Shown here: one piece after another, positions 12,020 through 39,882 of the stretch
How positions within the stretch are numbered: position 1 is the stretch's first letter
How the letters are laid out: each line of letters opens with the position of its first letter
NCBI GenBank assembly: GCA_020650975.1
Contig: JAIPMN010000588.1
Location: forward strand, 1 to 55,324
Source of the DNA: Apostichopus californicus
Lineage: Eukaryota > Echinodermata > Holothuroidea > Aspidochirotida > Stichopodidae
Direction: 5' to 3'
Length of the DNA: 55,324 nt
The notes under the pieces: generated by a model
The model's input: only the letters and a program-made list of their open reading frames with translations
The model's database searches: none
What the model was told of the DNA's origin: nothing
Translations under genes and position numbers: made by a program

Positions 12020-12975
12020 GATTAACTTCATACTTGGTATGTGGATCTGTCTTACTGAGTACAAGAACCCTTTTCTTTTCTGTGAAGTTCAATGGTTATT
12101 TGGAGTCAACAGAGGTCAATGTCTGAAAACTTTGTAAATGTACTTTCTTTGTTGAACTTCATACATGGCATACTACGGAAGCGTAGAAGGGACATGGTGA
12201 TGAAAGAGAAACAAACTCGTCAAAATGACAAAAATCTGAAAATTGACGTTTTGTTGAGATACGATAACTCGTCAAAATGACAAAATTCTGAAAATTGACG
12301 TTTTGCCGAGATACAAATCGTCAAAACGACAACAATCTGATTTTTGTCATTATTACGAGTTGTTGTATCTCGGCAAAACGTCAATTTTCAGATTTTTGTC
12401 ATTTTGACGACTTGTTGTATATCGGCAAAACGTCAATTTTCAAAATTTTGTCATTTTGACGACTTGTTGTATCTCGGCAAAACGTCAATTTTCAGAAATT
12501 TGTCATTTTGACGACTTGTTGTATATCAGCAAAACGTCAATTTTCAGATTTTTGTCATTTTGACGACTTGTTGCATCTCGGCAAATTTAATAATTTTGTC
12601 GTTTTGACCAGTTGTTAAACTCGACAAAACGTCATTTTTCTGAATTTTGTCATTTTGACGAGTTTGTTACTCTTTCATCACCTGTCCCATGTCCCTTCTA
12701 CGCTTCCGTAGCATACAGATCCAGCTTGGTGAGTACAAGAACCCTATTGAAATTGGTCGAGGTCAAAGGTCATTTGTGGTCAGCAATTAAGTCAAAGTCT
12801 GAAAATCTTGTAAACATGATAACTCAAGAAGTACATCTCCCTTGAACTTCATACTTAGTATGTAGATCCAGCTTGGTGAGTGCAAGAACTCTAATGAAAG
12901 TGGTAGAGGTCAAAGGTCACATGAGGTCAATGGGTGTCAAAGTCTCATAACCTTTTCAACATGGTAACTCCAAAA
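12020..12975 (+). repeat. Tandem repeat B, three units, with two perfect DR1 motifs
   Basis: Units begin at about 12020, 12153 and 12841 with AACTTCATACTTGGTATGT-like sequence, followed by GATCCAGCTTGGTGAGTACA and GAGGTCAAAGGTCA. Unit length is about 135-145 bp once the foldback insertion in unit 2 is removed. AGGTCAAAGGTCA occurs at 12760-12772 and 12907-12919; unit 1 has a diverged version. Confidence 0.85.
12174..12710. mobile_element. Foldback-type element with internal 52-bp repeats and a 6-bp target duplication
   Basis: The ends are inverted repeats: TACGGAAGCGTAGAAGGG at 12174 and its complement ending at 12710. The 6-bp repeat GCATAC flanks both sides (12168-12173 and 12711-12716). 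Inside, a 52-bp unit recurs with starts near 12361, 12413, 12465, 12517 and 12569, and appears in reverse orientation at about 12210-12330, so most of the element can fold on itself. Unit core: CGGCAAAACGTCAATTTTCA, then TTTGTCATTTTGACGA. It interrupts a repeat B unit, which supplies the empty-site sequence. Confidence 0.9.
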
Positions 12976-15900
12976 TTAAAATTAAAATTGGCTCAAGGGA
13001 TCAACAGGTTATTTCAAACGGTCTCAAAATTGGTCATTTTCTCTGTGATTTATAATACATGACTTTGGCTTTGGTTATAGGTTGAGAAAATATTTCACAG
13101 TGTATCAACAATGTCATGTAACTCTCATGCATTAAGAACAATAATTAAAGGGATGGTTGGTGGTAGAGATGATTTGCTAGCTCAAAATTGGACAATGAAA
13201 ATTTCCTTATAGTCATACATACATGTGTCAATATTTCACTTGTTCTTTCTGGATATTGAAACACTTTGGAATAAAACATTTATACTGTTGAATTCTTACC
13301 AGTGAATTAAATGGTTGATACCCACAAGGGAGCGCTACAAATAAGAGTTGGAATCTTTGATCTTTTCTGGTTCCCACTTAAATTCTTGGACAAGTTTAAT
13401 TCACTTGCTCAACATAAGTCAGATAGTTGTTTTGAATATTGAGAATATTATATGGCAAATAATCACAAAGCTAACTGGCTTTTTGGTCGAATTAAGCATT
13501 TCAAATGAATTTTTGGATTTATCTATCTCACTGCAAACACTCATCGACAAAATCCTATTGTACAAAATGTCATCTCATATATCAGGTAAAAACAGTACTT
13601 GTGCAGCAGTACGTACCTGGGATAATACTGCCTTGGTATTTAACAAAAGTCAATAAACCAACCACAGTAATCAACTTGTAAACATTACAGATCAAATATC
13701 CCATCAAATTGTGTTCTGTTATATCCGTAGGTTCAAATGGTTTGTTCCTAAAGAGAAAGATTGCAGCTTAAAGCAACTTTCACAGATCATGGATACACAT
13801 AGTGAATTGAAAATGACTTTGAGGATATTAATGCACCTGTAGGTGGTTTGTTGCAGTGGATTTGATACAGCACAATATAAAATACCGTACAAGAATTAGC
13901 ACCATCGATTACACGGCTCTTCCCAGAATTTCACACACTTTGCTTTCTGTTTTAAAGCCTTAGCAGGAAACTTGACTTTTAAAAAGATTTAAAAGGATTT
14001 CCTTGACGTGTCTGTCTAACATTTTCTTTGAAACTTGAGGCTCAAAGGTATTCAGTATTGGCCCCAAATTTTGTGCATGTTTAAAATTACTTTAAATGAA
14101 AGGCAAATTAAAGAGCTTCTGAGACAAATTCAGACAATGCACATTAATCAAACCAATATAGTATATTTTAACTTTTGAGTGTGTTTGTTTTGTGTGTGTG
14201 TTTTAAATTTTTAAGGTCAAATATTGAATACTGTATGCTTTTATCACAGTTTGGAGAGCTTGGTATATAATTGATAATTAAGAATTTGAAACGAAACTGT
14301 ATTTAATCATTCATGAATGTCCTTTAATGAGCGACATGAACCAGGGTACAACATTTCTGATTACTGCTACAGTCAGCTGGTTGTGAAGTGCACTCTAGAG
14401 CCATTTACCTCTAGGGATTTTTTTATTCTCAATAATCATACATATTAAAATTTGAAAATCCTTATACGTAGAATTATGCTACTGGCATTAGTGTTATTTT
14501 GGGGAGTCTAGGGATGCCAGTGATGAAAAATAGATAATTGTTTTCTTCACTAAATCCATGGGGAATATAATAGCATCAAATACAACAGGAGTAACAACTT
14601 GTGAGTAGTGTGACTAATATATTACTATGCATGTCCCTGCAGCCAATCGGAGAAGGTCATTTTCACAGTGTTATACTGTATGTGTGTAATGCTAGTATGC
14701 TAGTATCTACAGTAGTATAGATGCATGTTGGTACTGTATGCCATGGTACGTGTTACTGACGACTAATGGTGAATGTTGGAGTATTTAGATTGTAGAATAA
14801 TGCATGATGTCATTGAAATTTGGTTTTATGGGGAAGAGAGGGAAGGGGGTGAGGTGGCCCGGATGAGATGATTCCGGGGTAATTTCACATCACTGGGAGC
14901 TCCCGAAACATTAAAGTAATTCTGGATTATCTATGTTTATTACTTGATAACAAATCCTAATAATTTCACATTTTTCCAATTTAATATAGACATTGGACAG
15001 CAATATTCAATCTAGCTTTTCAGGTCACATAAATGGGCTGTGTATGAATAAACAACCACTCCCTGGTTCCGACAGTAACTTTAGTGGAAAGGAACCATCC
15101 ATGTTTAGTGCCCAGGTGACACGGTTCAAACAACTCTGCTGGCATGCTGCTGTACCAGCATATATGTATGTGTACATATATATATTTATGTATATATTTT
15201 TCTCATAAGTAACGATATAAATAGTACATGCATGACAGCTGCATATATCATAACTATGTCCTTGATATTTCTGCTTTTTTCAAATATGGAAGCCTCACCT
15301 CACTCTGGTGGTAGCGCTCAGTCAATATTAAAGAACAACATATTCAGTCAATGAACAAATTAATTAGCAACGTTCATGAATGTATCCATCATATAAATTG
15401 TTTCATAAAGTTGAATTTTGTTTTAAAGACCAATTGAAAACATTAACACTTAACAGTAAAGTAGCTGATCCTGATATGAATATTCATAAAGTTCTAAAGG
15501 AGTACTAATTATGTTATACATGTATATTATACATGTATGTTTACCCTAGAGGCAAACCCCTGGATACAAATGCTTACCTTAGAAAATAATATGCTAACTA
15601 GTATGGTACTGTAATCAGGTGATAGGAAGGTCTTTTACACATGTGGTGACTCTAGAAGATCTAGCAGATAGGAATGTCAAGGTGACTTTGACAAAGATTT
15701 AGACTGTAAGTGTATTTCAGTCTCCATGATACAGTGTTGGAATTTTACTTCCAAACTAGTTTTAATGATCATGTTTATCCATTGTTGTCTCCATCTTCCT
15801 GTCTATTTATTATGGTGAACTTGTAACCCTTTTGTCTCCATTGTTATATATTTGCACCTTTTTTTATATCGATCACTGTCATCCATGAATCTCTTCATGA

Positions 15901-16631
15901 CATGAAAAGATGAATCACTGTCTTAAGATGTCAAGGTGCTTTTGTCAATGCTACCAAGAACAGAAGAATCTTGCCATCGGGTGATATACTAAGTCAACAG
16001 TCCTCAAAGCATGACTGACTATGTGCTACTTTGAGCACTCCCCCACCGCCCGCCCCCCTCCCCTGCCCCTCTCCTGTTTCACATAGAAAATGGGATAAAT
16101 ATTGCAAAGTATTAACCAAGGTTCAAATTACTGTACTACAGTAGTTTGAACCTTAGACAAAACAATTACTAAAAAAAGACATAAAAACGAAAATTAAAAT
16201 GTAAGGAATTAATTTAAAGAAAAGGAGCATATTAAGGCAGGGATGGATTTGTTCAATAAATGTAACATTGCAAAACTTGTTGTGCAAAATTGAAGATGTA
16301 TTATAATAAAAATTACACTTTTTCTAAGTCAGAAACATTCGTTTTTGATAATCCCAAAATTACTATTTCAATATATATCTGTATAATGTATTTACCAAAT
16401 TATGTAGCTTCCAATGTTTATTTTGAAGTGTACACAGGTCACATACAAAATGTATCCTGACACTTAAAAATGCATTTCTGCATGCTAGGGTTATATCAAA
16501 TGTTTCCATGGCAATGTGACAAAACTGTTTGTCTTTCTCTTTCTTTCATTTTATCTGTAACCTATTTTTGCCTTTATTCCTTGCCATTTGCCTTGTGAGA
16601 AGGAGGGGTCCCAGGAGGGGGTGGGATGGGA
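12976..16631. other. Gene-poor spacer
   Basis: AT-rich with no supported gene apart from the weak exon-like segment at 14990-15170. Short TA/TG-rich tracts occur at 14165-14215 and 15165-15200. Confidence 0.4.
14990..15170 (+). other. Exon-like open segment upstream of the ACSL gene
   Basis: A TATAG acceptor after a T-rich tract at 14970-14989 is followed by an open frame beginning TLDSNIQSSFSGHINGLCMN and including PSMFSAQVTRFKQLCW. It runs into a TATATA-rich stretch. A possible donor (CAG then gtgaca) lies near 15115. I do not recognise the peptide. It could be an alternative upstream exon of the ACSL gene, or a chance ORF in AT-rich DNA. Confidence 0.15.
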
Positions 16632-16888
16632 GTGGGTGATGTATGTATGTATGTATATGTGTTCTTCCCGCAAGCAGGAACTCGCGAAAGAAGCCATGGA
16701 GGCTTACAGTATAGACTCGCAAGCTGACCGAAGCCAATCTCTCGGCACACATCCAATTAACGTCCATGTCGGGAAGTTGTTATTGAACAACACCCTTGCC
16801 AGACGACACACATTGCTGTCGGCGGGGAATCGAACCGGGGATCTCATGACTGGGAGACGCCGGCATTAACCACTAGGCTATACACTCC
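16632..16888 (-). mobile_element. tRNA-derived SINE, copy 2 (best preserved)
   Basis: On the minus strand box A is TAGCCTAGTGG (16880-16870) and box B is GGTTCGATTCC (16836-16826), both matching RNA polymerase III consensus. The body contains GAACTCGCGAAAGAAGCC and AAGCTGACCGAAGCC (given in + orientation), shared with copy 1, and ends in a (GTAT)n tract at 16638-16660. The tRNA-like head does not form an acceptor stem, so it is not a tRNA gene. Confidence 0.9.
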
Positions 16889-18540
16889 GCCTTACTGTAC
16901 CGTTGTACAGTACTGTTGATAAGAGCTTTCCTTCCTCCTCCACATCCTTGGAAGTTTAAAATGTTCCGTCACACTATTTATATCGTGGAAATGAACCCAA
17001 TGTTAACTCAAGTACTGCTTAAACATTTTAAGACCGGTTACTCACTTGAAGGCCACTATAGTAAGATAGATCATATGATAAACTACTTAGGAGCAACTGT
17101 ATATATATATATAGTGACATCATTGGCATGTCTGTGGAATCCAAGTCAACAATGATGCTTCACCTCTCTAGTTTTGTTGATCACTGAAGTGAAAGTGATC
17201 TTGAGTCTTCCTGGAATTTGAGAATTCAATTGAAGGAGGAACACCGAAAGGAAAAGGGCTTGTAAATGTAAACGCTGGCATTACAGTACGTTGAATCTTA
17301 GCTTCCTCTTTCAAGGTCTCATATCTTATACTGTACAATAATCATACAGGTTGAGGTTTTCAAATATATAGTATTACCAGACAGTAAAACCGCAGTGTGG
17401 TTTCGATGATGCTACGAGAATAATCTGATGCGAATCATGTGACACACTAGGCTGTAGGGTATAGCCAGGATGAACAACATACTTCAAAGAAGTCCAGTAA
17501 AAAACATTGATATGTGACAAACAATATATATTCACATTGGCAGCTGATGACCGAGATCGAAACTTTTCTTGTATTCAACGTTCACATTGATCTCTACCAA
17601 AGACAACAGGCTTCTTCTACTCAATGTGGTACACCTACAAGTAGTATGTTAAGCAGGCGCCGTTTTTTTTTTTGTACCCCCTGGTCCCAAAGATTTTGCG
17701 CCGGGTTTGTCTCTTAAACATCTAACTAGGCGACAGTTAAAATTTTCGTAAATTGTGTTTTGTCATTTCCCCAACGTTACTACATGCAACCCGAAGTTTC
17801 TATTTGGCACTGAATCTCGACAGTTTCGAAATAAACAGAAAACTTCAATAACGGAAGCAAAGATATAATACCGATAATTCACAATGATATCGTCCATTCC
17901 AATAGCAACATATTAACAGACAGTACAACGTTTATTATACACCTTTGTGCACAGGCATGTATGCAGCGACGTATACAGTTACCGACACACTTAAGTCAAT
18001 GGAGATTGGTCGAGACTTCTGATTCTATCTACGGATGACCTTTGCTAATTTCCAATTGCCAACAGCCTCTCCTATTCTTATGAGGCGTAACGAAAACCAG
18101 AAAGGGCACAGATTTCTCTGCTCTGAATTAAAACTCGACTCTGGTAGCCTAGGCAAAAAAGCTATGTGAAGGAACTGTTGGATTCACTACGAGAGAAATG
18201 TCATAATGCTTATTGGGAAATGGGAATTTACCTTTTCACCTTGTTCAGTAGAAAGTGAAACAGTCAGCAGGTATGCACGACTGAAGAGGGTTTCTGTGAG
18301 CTAAAGAGGAACTGTTTATTGATAGTGAATTCATATCATATTTTTATGTGAATTTATTTATGTGTGGTTAACTTTTAATGAAGAGATGTAGATAAAGAGT
18401 AAGTAGTTGGTATTAATAGGGTGATTATTTATTTCCAGAGTTATTTCAACTTTCAAGTTTTGCATATTTCGATGCCTGTAGTATGTTTAATACACAAACG
18501 CATTTTCATCATCATCATTTCTTTCCTTTTTTTCTTACAG
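16889..18540. promoter_or_regulatory. Upstream flank of ACSL coding exon 1
   Basis: No coding sequence. A T-rich acceptor tract ending in TTACAG abuts 18541. A possible leader-exon donor, AGCAGgtatgc, lies at about 18267-18277, and an ATTGG (inverted CCAAT) lies at about 18004. None is sufficient to fix a transcription start. Confidence 0.25.
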
Positions 18541-33854
<15,314 letters not shown>

Positions 33855-36800
33855 AGGGTGCAAATTGAAAAAAAATAACTAGACTTTTCATCACTAAAAT
33901 TTGATTGTTATTGGAATATCAGTTTTAACATACGGTGTATCAAAATTAATGAAACAATTTTCTATCTAAACTTTGATTAAATTTGTTAATTGGTGTCAGT
34001 AAAGTTTATCTTAATTAAATATACGCAGACAAAGCTCAGCTGATAATATCTTTTGTTATTTTTTTAATTATTTTTTGTTTTAATAGCTGATCGCTTTTTC
34101 TTCCTTTGTACCTCCAGGAGGAATCTAATTTAATTAGTTTGTAAAAATTTGCAATTGCCTGGCATGTTTGCTTAACATCATGTAAATATTTCATTGTTAA
34201 TAAGAGGGGATCAGAGATGAGTCAACTTTCATAATCTCTTTGTAAAATCTTTCGGCAGATCTGTAAAAAAAACATTAAATTGGAAAAGATTAGTTTCTTT
34301 TCTTTTTGTTTAAATGAGAGACTTTCAAATTCAAAACTTTTCTCTCAGTATTGGTTGTAGCTATAGTTCATTGGACAACGTAAGTACTAGTAATTGATGA
34401 GAAAACAAAAAAAAATTTGCACGAGTGCAAAATTCATAAATCCTGGAATTTACTGATGTACACCTTGAACCATTTTCCATGAATGTTCTTTATGTAGGGT
34501 TCATGCAATATTATGTTTTCTTTTTAGTATAAATACACATAGGCTGACTTAAACTGCAAGGTCTCTGGTCACGTCTCTGGTCACTATGCTTGGACACAAT
34601 TTGGCATCTTTCTTTAGCTCAACCATAGTTCCTTTGTGGGAGAGTCTCGTTATTCATAGTGCACACTTACCTGGGTGATCTGTTGGTGTTAAGCGGTATT
34701 TTACACAAGAGATCTGATGCACTGGACTAGCAATTTTCCAAACCTCCACGAGATTCCTTTTATTCAGCATTTTAGGGGATGTGGGTGTCTGTGTGTGGTG
34801 AACTAGGAGGACCACTCTTGCACCTCCCTTAGCGATCACCTTGTTGTTACATGGTATGTTTACACAAGGGATCTGATAGACTGGACCTAGCATTGTCCAG
34901 ACATCAATAGATGCAATTTGTCCCCATTATTGGGAATGAAGGGGTATGACCAATGTTGTACCTCTGTCATTGATCAGCAGGTGGTTGTGTTAAAGTGGTA
35001 TTTTATGCAAGTGATCTGATGGACTGGACAAGCATTTTATTCTCCAAGCACCAACAGAGGTATTATGAAGTACGTGCAAGCTACTGTATATAGATATGCA
35101 TCATCATATTAAGTTAACTGTGCTAGTTTAGTAGTCTAGTACGTCCATACGTTTCAACTCTTACTTATGTTAGTAAATCATTTTGGACTTGCCACTTGAG
35201 AACTTCAGCAGCTAGTTATAGTATTTTTCTCTTAATTTCCATTTTTTTTCCCTCGGACCTTTCATATCTGAATATTCACCTTATTTACATTATTATTAAG
35301 TGCTCATGGTGGAAGCCAAGAAATCAAGGTTACCATGGGAAAGCTGACTGTTCTTTTCAAAAATTTCATATTTTCTGGTATCACCTGTATTGATTATATT
35401 GATGGGACACATTCAGTTCCAAAACTTCATCTATTGTTCGCTTCAAAAACCCCTGGAACAGATGTGAAAACCTCAAATTGTTCCTCCCCTCTCCCTTCCT
35501 TGCAACTAGATATTTGGACTCCAAATACATGAATTACAGAAAATTGGGGAAAAGCACAGAAAAAGAGGATTAAAGGGGGACCCTTTTTATGATCCTATTA
35601 ATTTCCTTAATGTGAGATTTTAATAAGTTTGATGCAAACATCTTTTTTGAATATGTTCACGTTAAGATATTGTCAACTGTTCCCTTACTCTTTCATGTTA
35701 AAAACTCAACTGTTACATGTTCCTCTGTTTTAGTATTGAACCTTTGTGATAATAGTTTGGTGTTGGTCAACTTGTTATAATACCTTATAATCCTGTGATT
35801 TTGAATAAATACCTGCCTTTATTATTTAAAATTTCAGCTTTTGCCTCTCTTCTTCGTGATCATCATTTACCTCTTTTAAAGGCTTTTCCCATTAATTGTT
35901 CCTTCCGTTTACTCCAACCCCCCCCCCCTGCCCCCTACAACCGACCGTTCCATTACCCACCCACCTCTATCCCCTCTTCCACACCATCCTCTTATTCATT
36001 CTCACAATTCCTGCAGTTTTCCCCATAACTGATTCAGACACATACTCTCATCCCACAAATGCATATACCTATCTAAGAAAGCCCCCATAATATTGTTACC
36101 CACTGTTAGAAATGACTATTTGTCTTGAGCTAGAGTTACAGTTGTTTCATTTAATGTCTTTGGATACTCCACGAACTTCACTCAGCAGGCTCTCAGTGGG
36201 TAGGTGTCTGTGGTGTCATGTAAAGAAAACTTACATCAATCAAGTTCTGATGAAGCCTTGTGGTCATTACTTTTTGCTAAACAAAGACTTCTAAAGTAAC
36301 ACCCACAAAGCCAATCAGCAAATCTATATGAAAACAATTTAATGTAAAGGAGGACAATTCACACTCATTCTTGCTATAGACTCAGGAGACGAAGTAGCGA
36401 TAAATTGATACTTTGATGTTTCACATGTCGTCAAGAAAGAAATCACACTTGGAGTAACTTTCAAATATTCTCTGTATTTTATCATATAGATAGCAATATC
36501 AATCTTTAAATGTTGGGTTATGTAAGAATATGTCACAGTGCACTATTTTCAAAATTACTTCAAGACCAAATATTAGTTTGATAATACTTAAAAATGGAGG
36601 TATATGATGGATGGCTATACAAAATTCCCATTGATTGATGCAACTCAAGTCCAAGTTTTTGAAGTACACTGGAACAATGAATGACTTTTCTCCACTAGGG
36701 TTATAATTGTGATGGTAAAAGAGAACCATTAGCTATTCTTTAGCTTTTTTTTATATATTATTTCCTTACATATGAAAGTAAAACCGATCCCACCATCACC

Positions 36801-36968
36801 CTATATGATTGCAGCTAGGACACAATATTGTAATAATGCAACAGTAAAGTTGGCAGCTAATGGCAGGCTGCAAAGATAGTTTTTTTTTGTTAATGCAAAG
36901 CATCACATGAACACCCTCAACTGAACGGCCTGAGCCTTTCAGTATTTTATGATAGACAGACCAGACAC
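33855..36968. other. ACSL 3' flank and spacer before SDHAF2
   Basis: No coding gene. The ACSL 3'UTR begins here; the first clear AATAAA on the plus strand is at 35804-35809, about 1.95 kb after the stop, but the true end is not determined. Diverged internal repetition occurs at 34670-35050 around ATCTGATGGACTGGAC-like segments. A poly-C/pyrimidine-rich tract lies at about 35918-35990. Confidence 0.4.
35804..35809 (+). terminator. Possible polyadenylation signal for ACSL
   Basis: The hexamer AATAAA lies within TTTTGAATAAATACC, upstream of a T-rich stretch. It is on the coding strand about 1.95 kb beyond the stop codon. Choice of site is a guess without transcript data. Confidence 0.25.
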
Positions 36969-37327
36969 TTAAAGGCATTGAAGACTTGCCCCAAACTGCA
37001 TGCCGTTCTCTGAAAAAGTTAGCCTCCATTGCTTGCAAGTGAAGTTTTCTTCTAGTCGCTACAAAATGCAGACAGTAATGAAACGTGATACCTTGTTATC
37101 TTTTATCTAGACCTGAGATGTCCATCGCTGCTATGGCACTTTGTTGTGGTATAGAACATAGCTGTATGTATTGACTGTACACTAGTGTCTAATTACCGAC
37201 GGTAGCAAGCTGTGTGTGTATTTTCTGGGATCGATGGTGATGTCTAACACTTCAGTTACACATCATTCCAAACTAGGTCAGATTACCGTCATCAGACGTT
37301 TCTTTGTGCGCGAGTCTTCACACCCTT
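36969..37327 (-). mobile_element. MITE family E, copy 2 (inverted), 3' of SDHAF2
   Basis: Starts TTAA then AGGCATTGAAGACTTGCC; the other end is GCGAGTCTTCACACCCTT. The interior matches the reverse complement of 31053-31403 (TAGTGTCTAATTACCGACGG, TTTTCTGGGATCGATGGTG). The right-hand TTAA has decayed. It lies about 420 bp downstream of the SDHAF2 stop and may fall in its 3'UTR. Confidence 0.85.
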
Positions 37328-37750
37328 CTTCAAAGGTAATACTACTGTAATTGTGATAGTAAAAGATTATTGCTATTAGCTACCCTTATAACTGTTGAAA
37401 TTTCTTGCCCGATCACACCATCTCTTTATGTGATTGCATTGACGACACAATACAACAATCCAGGATGCAACAGTGAGTAGGGTCACATTCTATCCAGCAG
37501 TTAATGACAGGCGGACAAGATATCCATTTCTCGTTAATCCCAAGAGCCACATGAGAGACCCGCCCTAGACTCTTTTAGTATTTGATGTTAGACAAGATGA
37601 TCCACTCTAAACGCAATTTATGATACTACAAAAGACAAAGGAAATGGTTAGTGTTTGTCACATCGAGCTGATAACAACCTCTATCTGCCAGGTGTGTATT
37701 TTAAGCCTAAACTTCATACATTGGTTTTAACTTCCAATTCCAAGCTTCGA

Positions 37751-39882
37751 TTAATTCCCTTCCAAATCCGGCTGTCTGAGTCTGGATTCCATATTTGGAT
37801 TACTAACAAATTCTTTAAGCAATTTCATCATCTCATTGTCATACTCTGGGGGTGTCGGTTTATTACCTGTGAGGAGAGGAAAGTGTGACAGTTCTTTGAT
37901 TATTTGAACATTTGTGTGGAATATATGTATTAAATTGAAAAACATGAGAAAGTGCAAAGGAAGGCTGCTAGTTTTAAAGATTGTTATTTACACAAAGCAA
38001 GAGAGTTGAGCACCAGAATACACTGTTGTGCAGTTACATTACAACCAAGAGTTCATAATCGACTATGTTTAAGAAATATAATCTTGAATCAAAATAAAAT
38101 AAAACTGTTAGCAAACTGCTTATCCACTAGAGAGCCTGTGTAATAGAATGTGTAAAAGTAAGTTGGCCTGACATTTCGATCCTAGCAGGAAATATAAGAA
38201 TGTATACTTTGTCTTCAAGGCCTGTCAGTTTGCAATATATCTCTGGCACTTTCTCAATAGAAAAAGCTTAGCTTATCCTAATGTGGGTACAAAAGCCTCA
38301 AGGAGAAAAGTCCTTCAATCTTGTCTCACTTTACATCATCAATGTGCATAATTACTAATGCTTATTCATAAATAAAACTAGAATTAAGAAAAGAGTTGTA
38401 AATGGTCAGTCTTTGATGGATTTGAACAGGACTTGCAGCTATTTTCCATGTTGTTCATAGGTGTCCATAAACTTTTAAGGAAGAGTACAAACCTGTTGCC
38501 CAATTGAATATATCCCAGTCATTATTTGGTTTGTTAATAAGGAGGTCATACTGATGCAACTGATCCTCTGTGAATGTACTCAAGAACCTATTAGCAAAGT
38601 TGCTGAAGAAACAACAGAAAAGAAAAAATGTATCTTTACAATATGATAGAGATTCTGATGAATTATAGAATTGAAGATATATCTCAAACAAAATTTGACT
38701 AACTTAAAATTTGTCACAAAGAAGAATGAGAAAAATTTTGCAAACAAATAAATTCAAAAATCTATCTTCACCTTAAAATAAGTCCATTTTCTGACATGCC
38801 TCTTTTTCTGCTCTGATAAACCAGTCTAGCTTTGGTCAATTCCGCTGATTCATTTTTTGGCTTCTCCCATTCTGGTATTGGAGGTTCTTTTACTTCATCT
38901 GATAACCATCTGACTTTGCACGTGAATACCGCCTCCTTTCGCACAAGCTGTCAGTAAAGAAAAACAGAACAAAATCAAGTCTCAATTTCGATATGAAAAC
39001 GACTGTTAACAACCATATACACAATGGCTGAGGATATGTGATGTTGGTCATAAATTCTAAGCATAAAAAGCTGGAAGAGCAATTAAATACATTTACCATG
39101 CATTCAAGCTATCAATGATATTTCTAGTACTTAATTACACTGAAACATGATAGTCTACCTGTGTATATTACAGCAATACAATGTGACAACTAGGCTTTTA
39201 TAAACATAGATTCACTGATAAAAATGATAACCTACATGGTATATACCAACAGCAGAAAGAGGAGAGAACACCCACCCATCTTGCCGAATAACAATTTTCA
39301 CCCCATCCTTTTAATACATATATAAATAAAAACATTGTACAAAAAAAGTGAACTTAACTAAATCACCCCTGAAATACATATAGGCCTATTTGTGCATGTG
39401 CTCTGTAAAGTGGATTAAAATTATGTCACACAACCCCATGGCCTAACCTGGCTGTGTATACTCTCCACACTTGCCCGACTCTCCTCCTGAGTTCTCACCT
39501 AGGTTTCTATAACTTGCTTGCAATAGAGTTAAATGTCTTTTCCCAGTTTTCCGACATTTCTCTACCAATGTTTTGATCAATTATCATTGTCGTTGTACGA
39601 GAGATCGAAGTTACGTAATTATGGATAGCTAGGCTATTATTAGTACACCTTCTCTATATGCTAGGCTACGGACAGATAGAAAGACAACGTACTGTTGTCA
39701 TGATATATTAGCTATATTGAGCTATAAAGGACATGAAAGAAATATACAAAAGAAAGATACAGATACATCTTTCAATTTAATTTAGATAACACGGGAAGTC
39801 AGCTTACCGAATAAGTGCCAGGAAATAGGTGAAAGCCATTACGACTTACTTTAGGAAGCAGTCGGGCCAAGGAGGCTGCCAT
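37751..39882 (-). CDS. SDHAF2: Succinate dehydrogenase assembly factor 2, mitochondrial (complete, 4 exons)
   Basis: SDHAF2/Sdh5 promotes covalent FAD attachment to SDHA in the mitochondrial matrix. Exons in transcript order: 39882-39850, 38947-38772, 38602-38493, 37866-37751. They total 435 nt, giving 144 residues and a TAA, with GT-AG introns and matching phases. Exon 1 codes only MAASLARLLPK. The N-terminus is basic and free of acidic residues for about 30 residues, as expected of a mitochondrial presequence. Family signatures: PIPEWEKP, then LVYQSRKRGMSEN (the YESRKRG motif of SdhE/SDHAF2), DLLINKPNNDWDIFNWATG, and a C-terminal RLRQPDLEGN close to the human RLRAPDLE. At 144 residues it is somewhat shorter than human (166), mostly in the presequence and tail. 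It is divergent from ARMC3 (ATG to ATG about 1.7 kb) and convergent with ACSL. The dispersed repeat at 38090-38192 lies in its last intron. Confidence 0.95.
38090..38192 (+). repeat. Dispersed repeat A, copy 4
   Basis: AAAATAAAACTGTTAGCAAA through GAGAGCCTGTGTAATAGAAT to GACATTTCGATCCTAGCAGG, truncated there. It lies in the last intron of SDHAF2, antisense to the gene. Confidence 0.85.

Noticed and set aside
12210-12660. Regular 52-bp repeats resembling a CRISPR array
   Set aside because: The whole unit repeats, with no unique spacers; both orientations are present within a foldback element; and the genome is clearly eukaryotic.
13348-13656. 102-residue plus-strand ORF
   Set aside because: Ile/Leu/Ser-rich composition typical of AT-rich chance ORFs; no domain or homology recognised.
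16815-16888. tRNA gene on the minus strand (good A and B boxes)
   Set aside because: Acceptor and T stems do not pair, and the sequence continues into a SINE body shared with 4093-4347.
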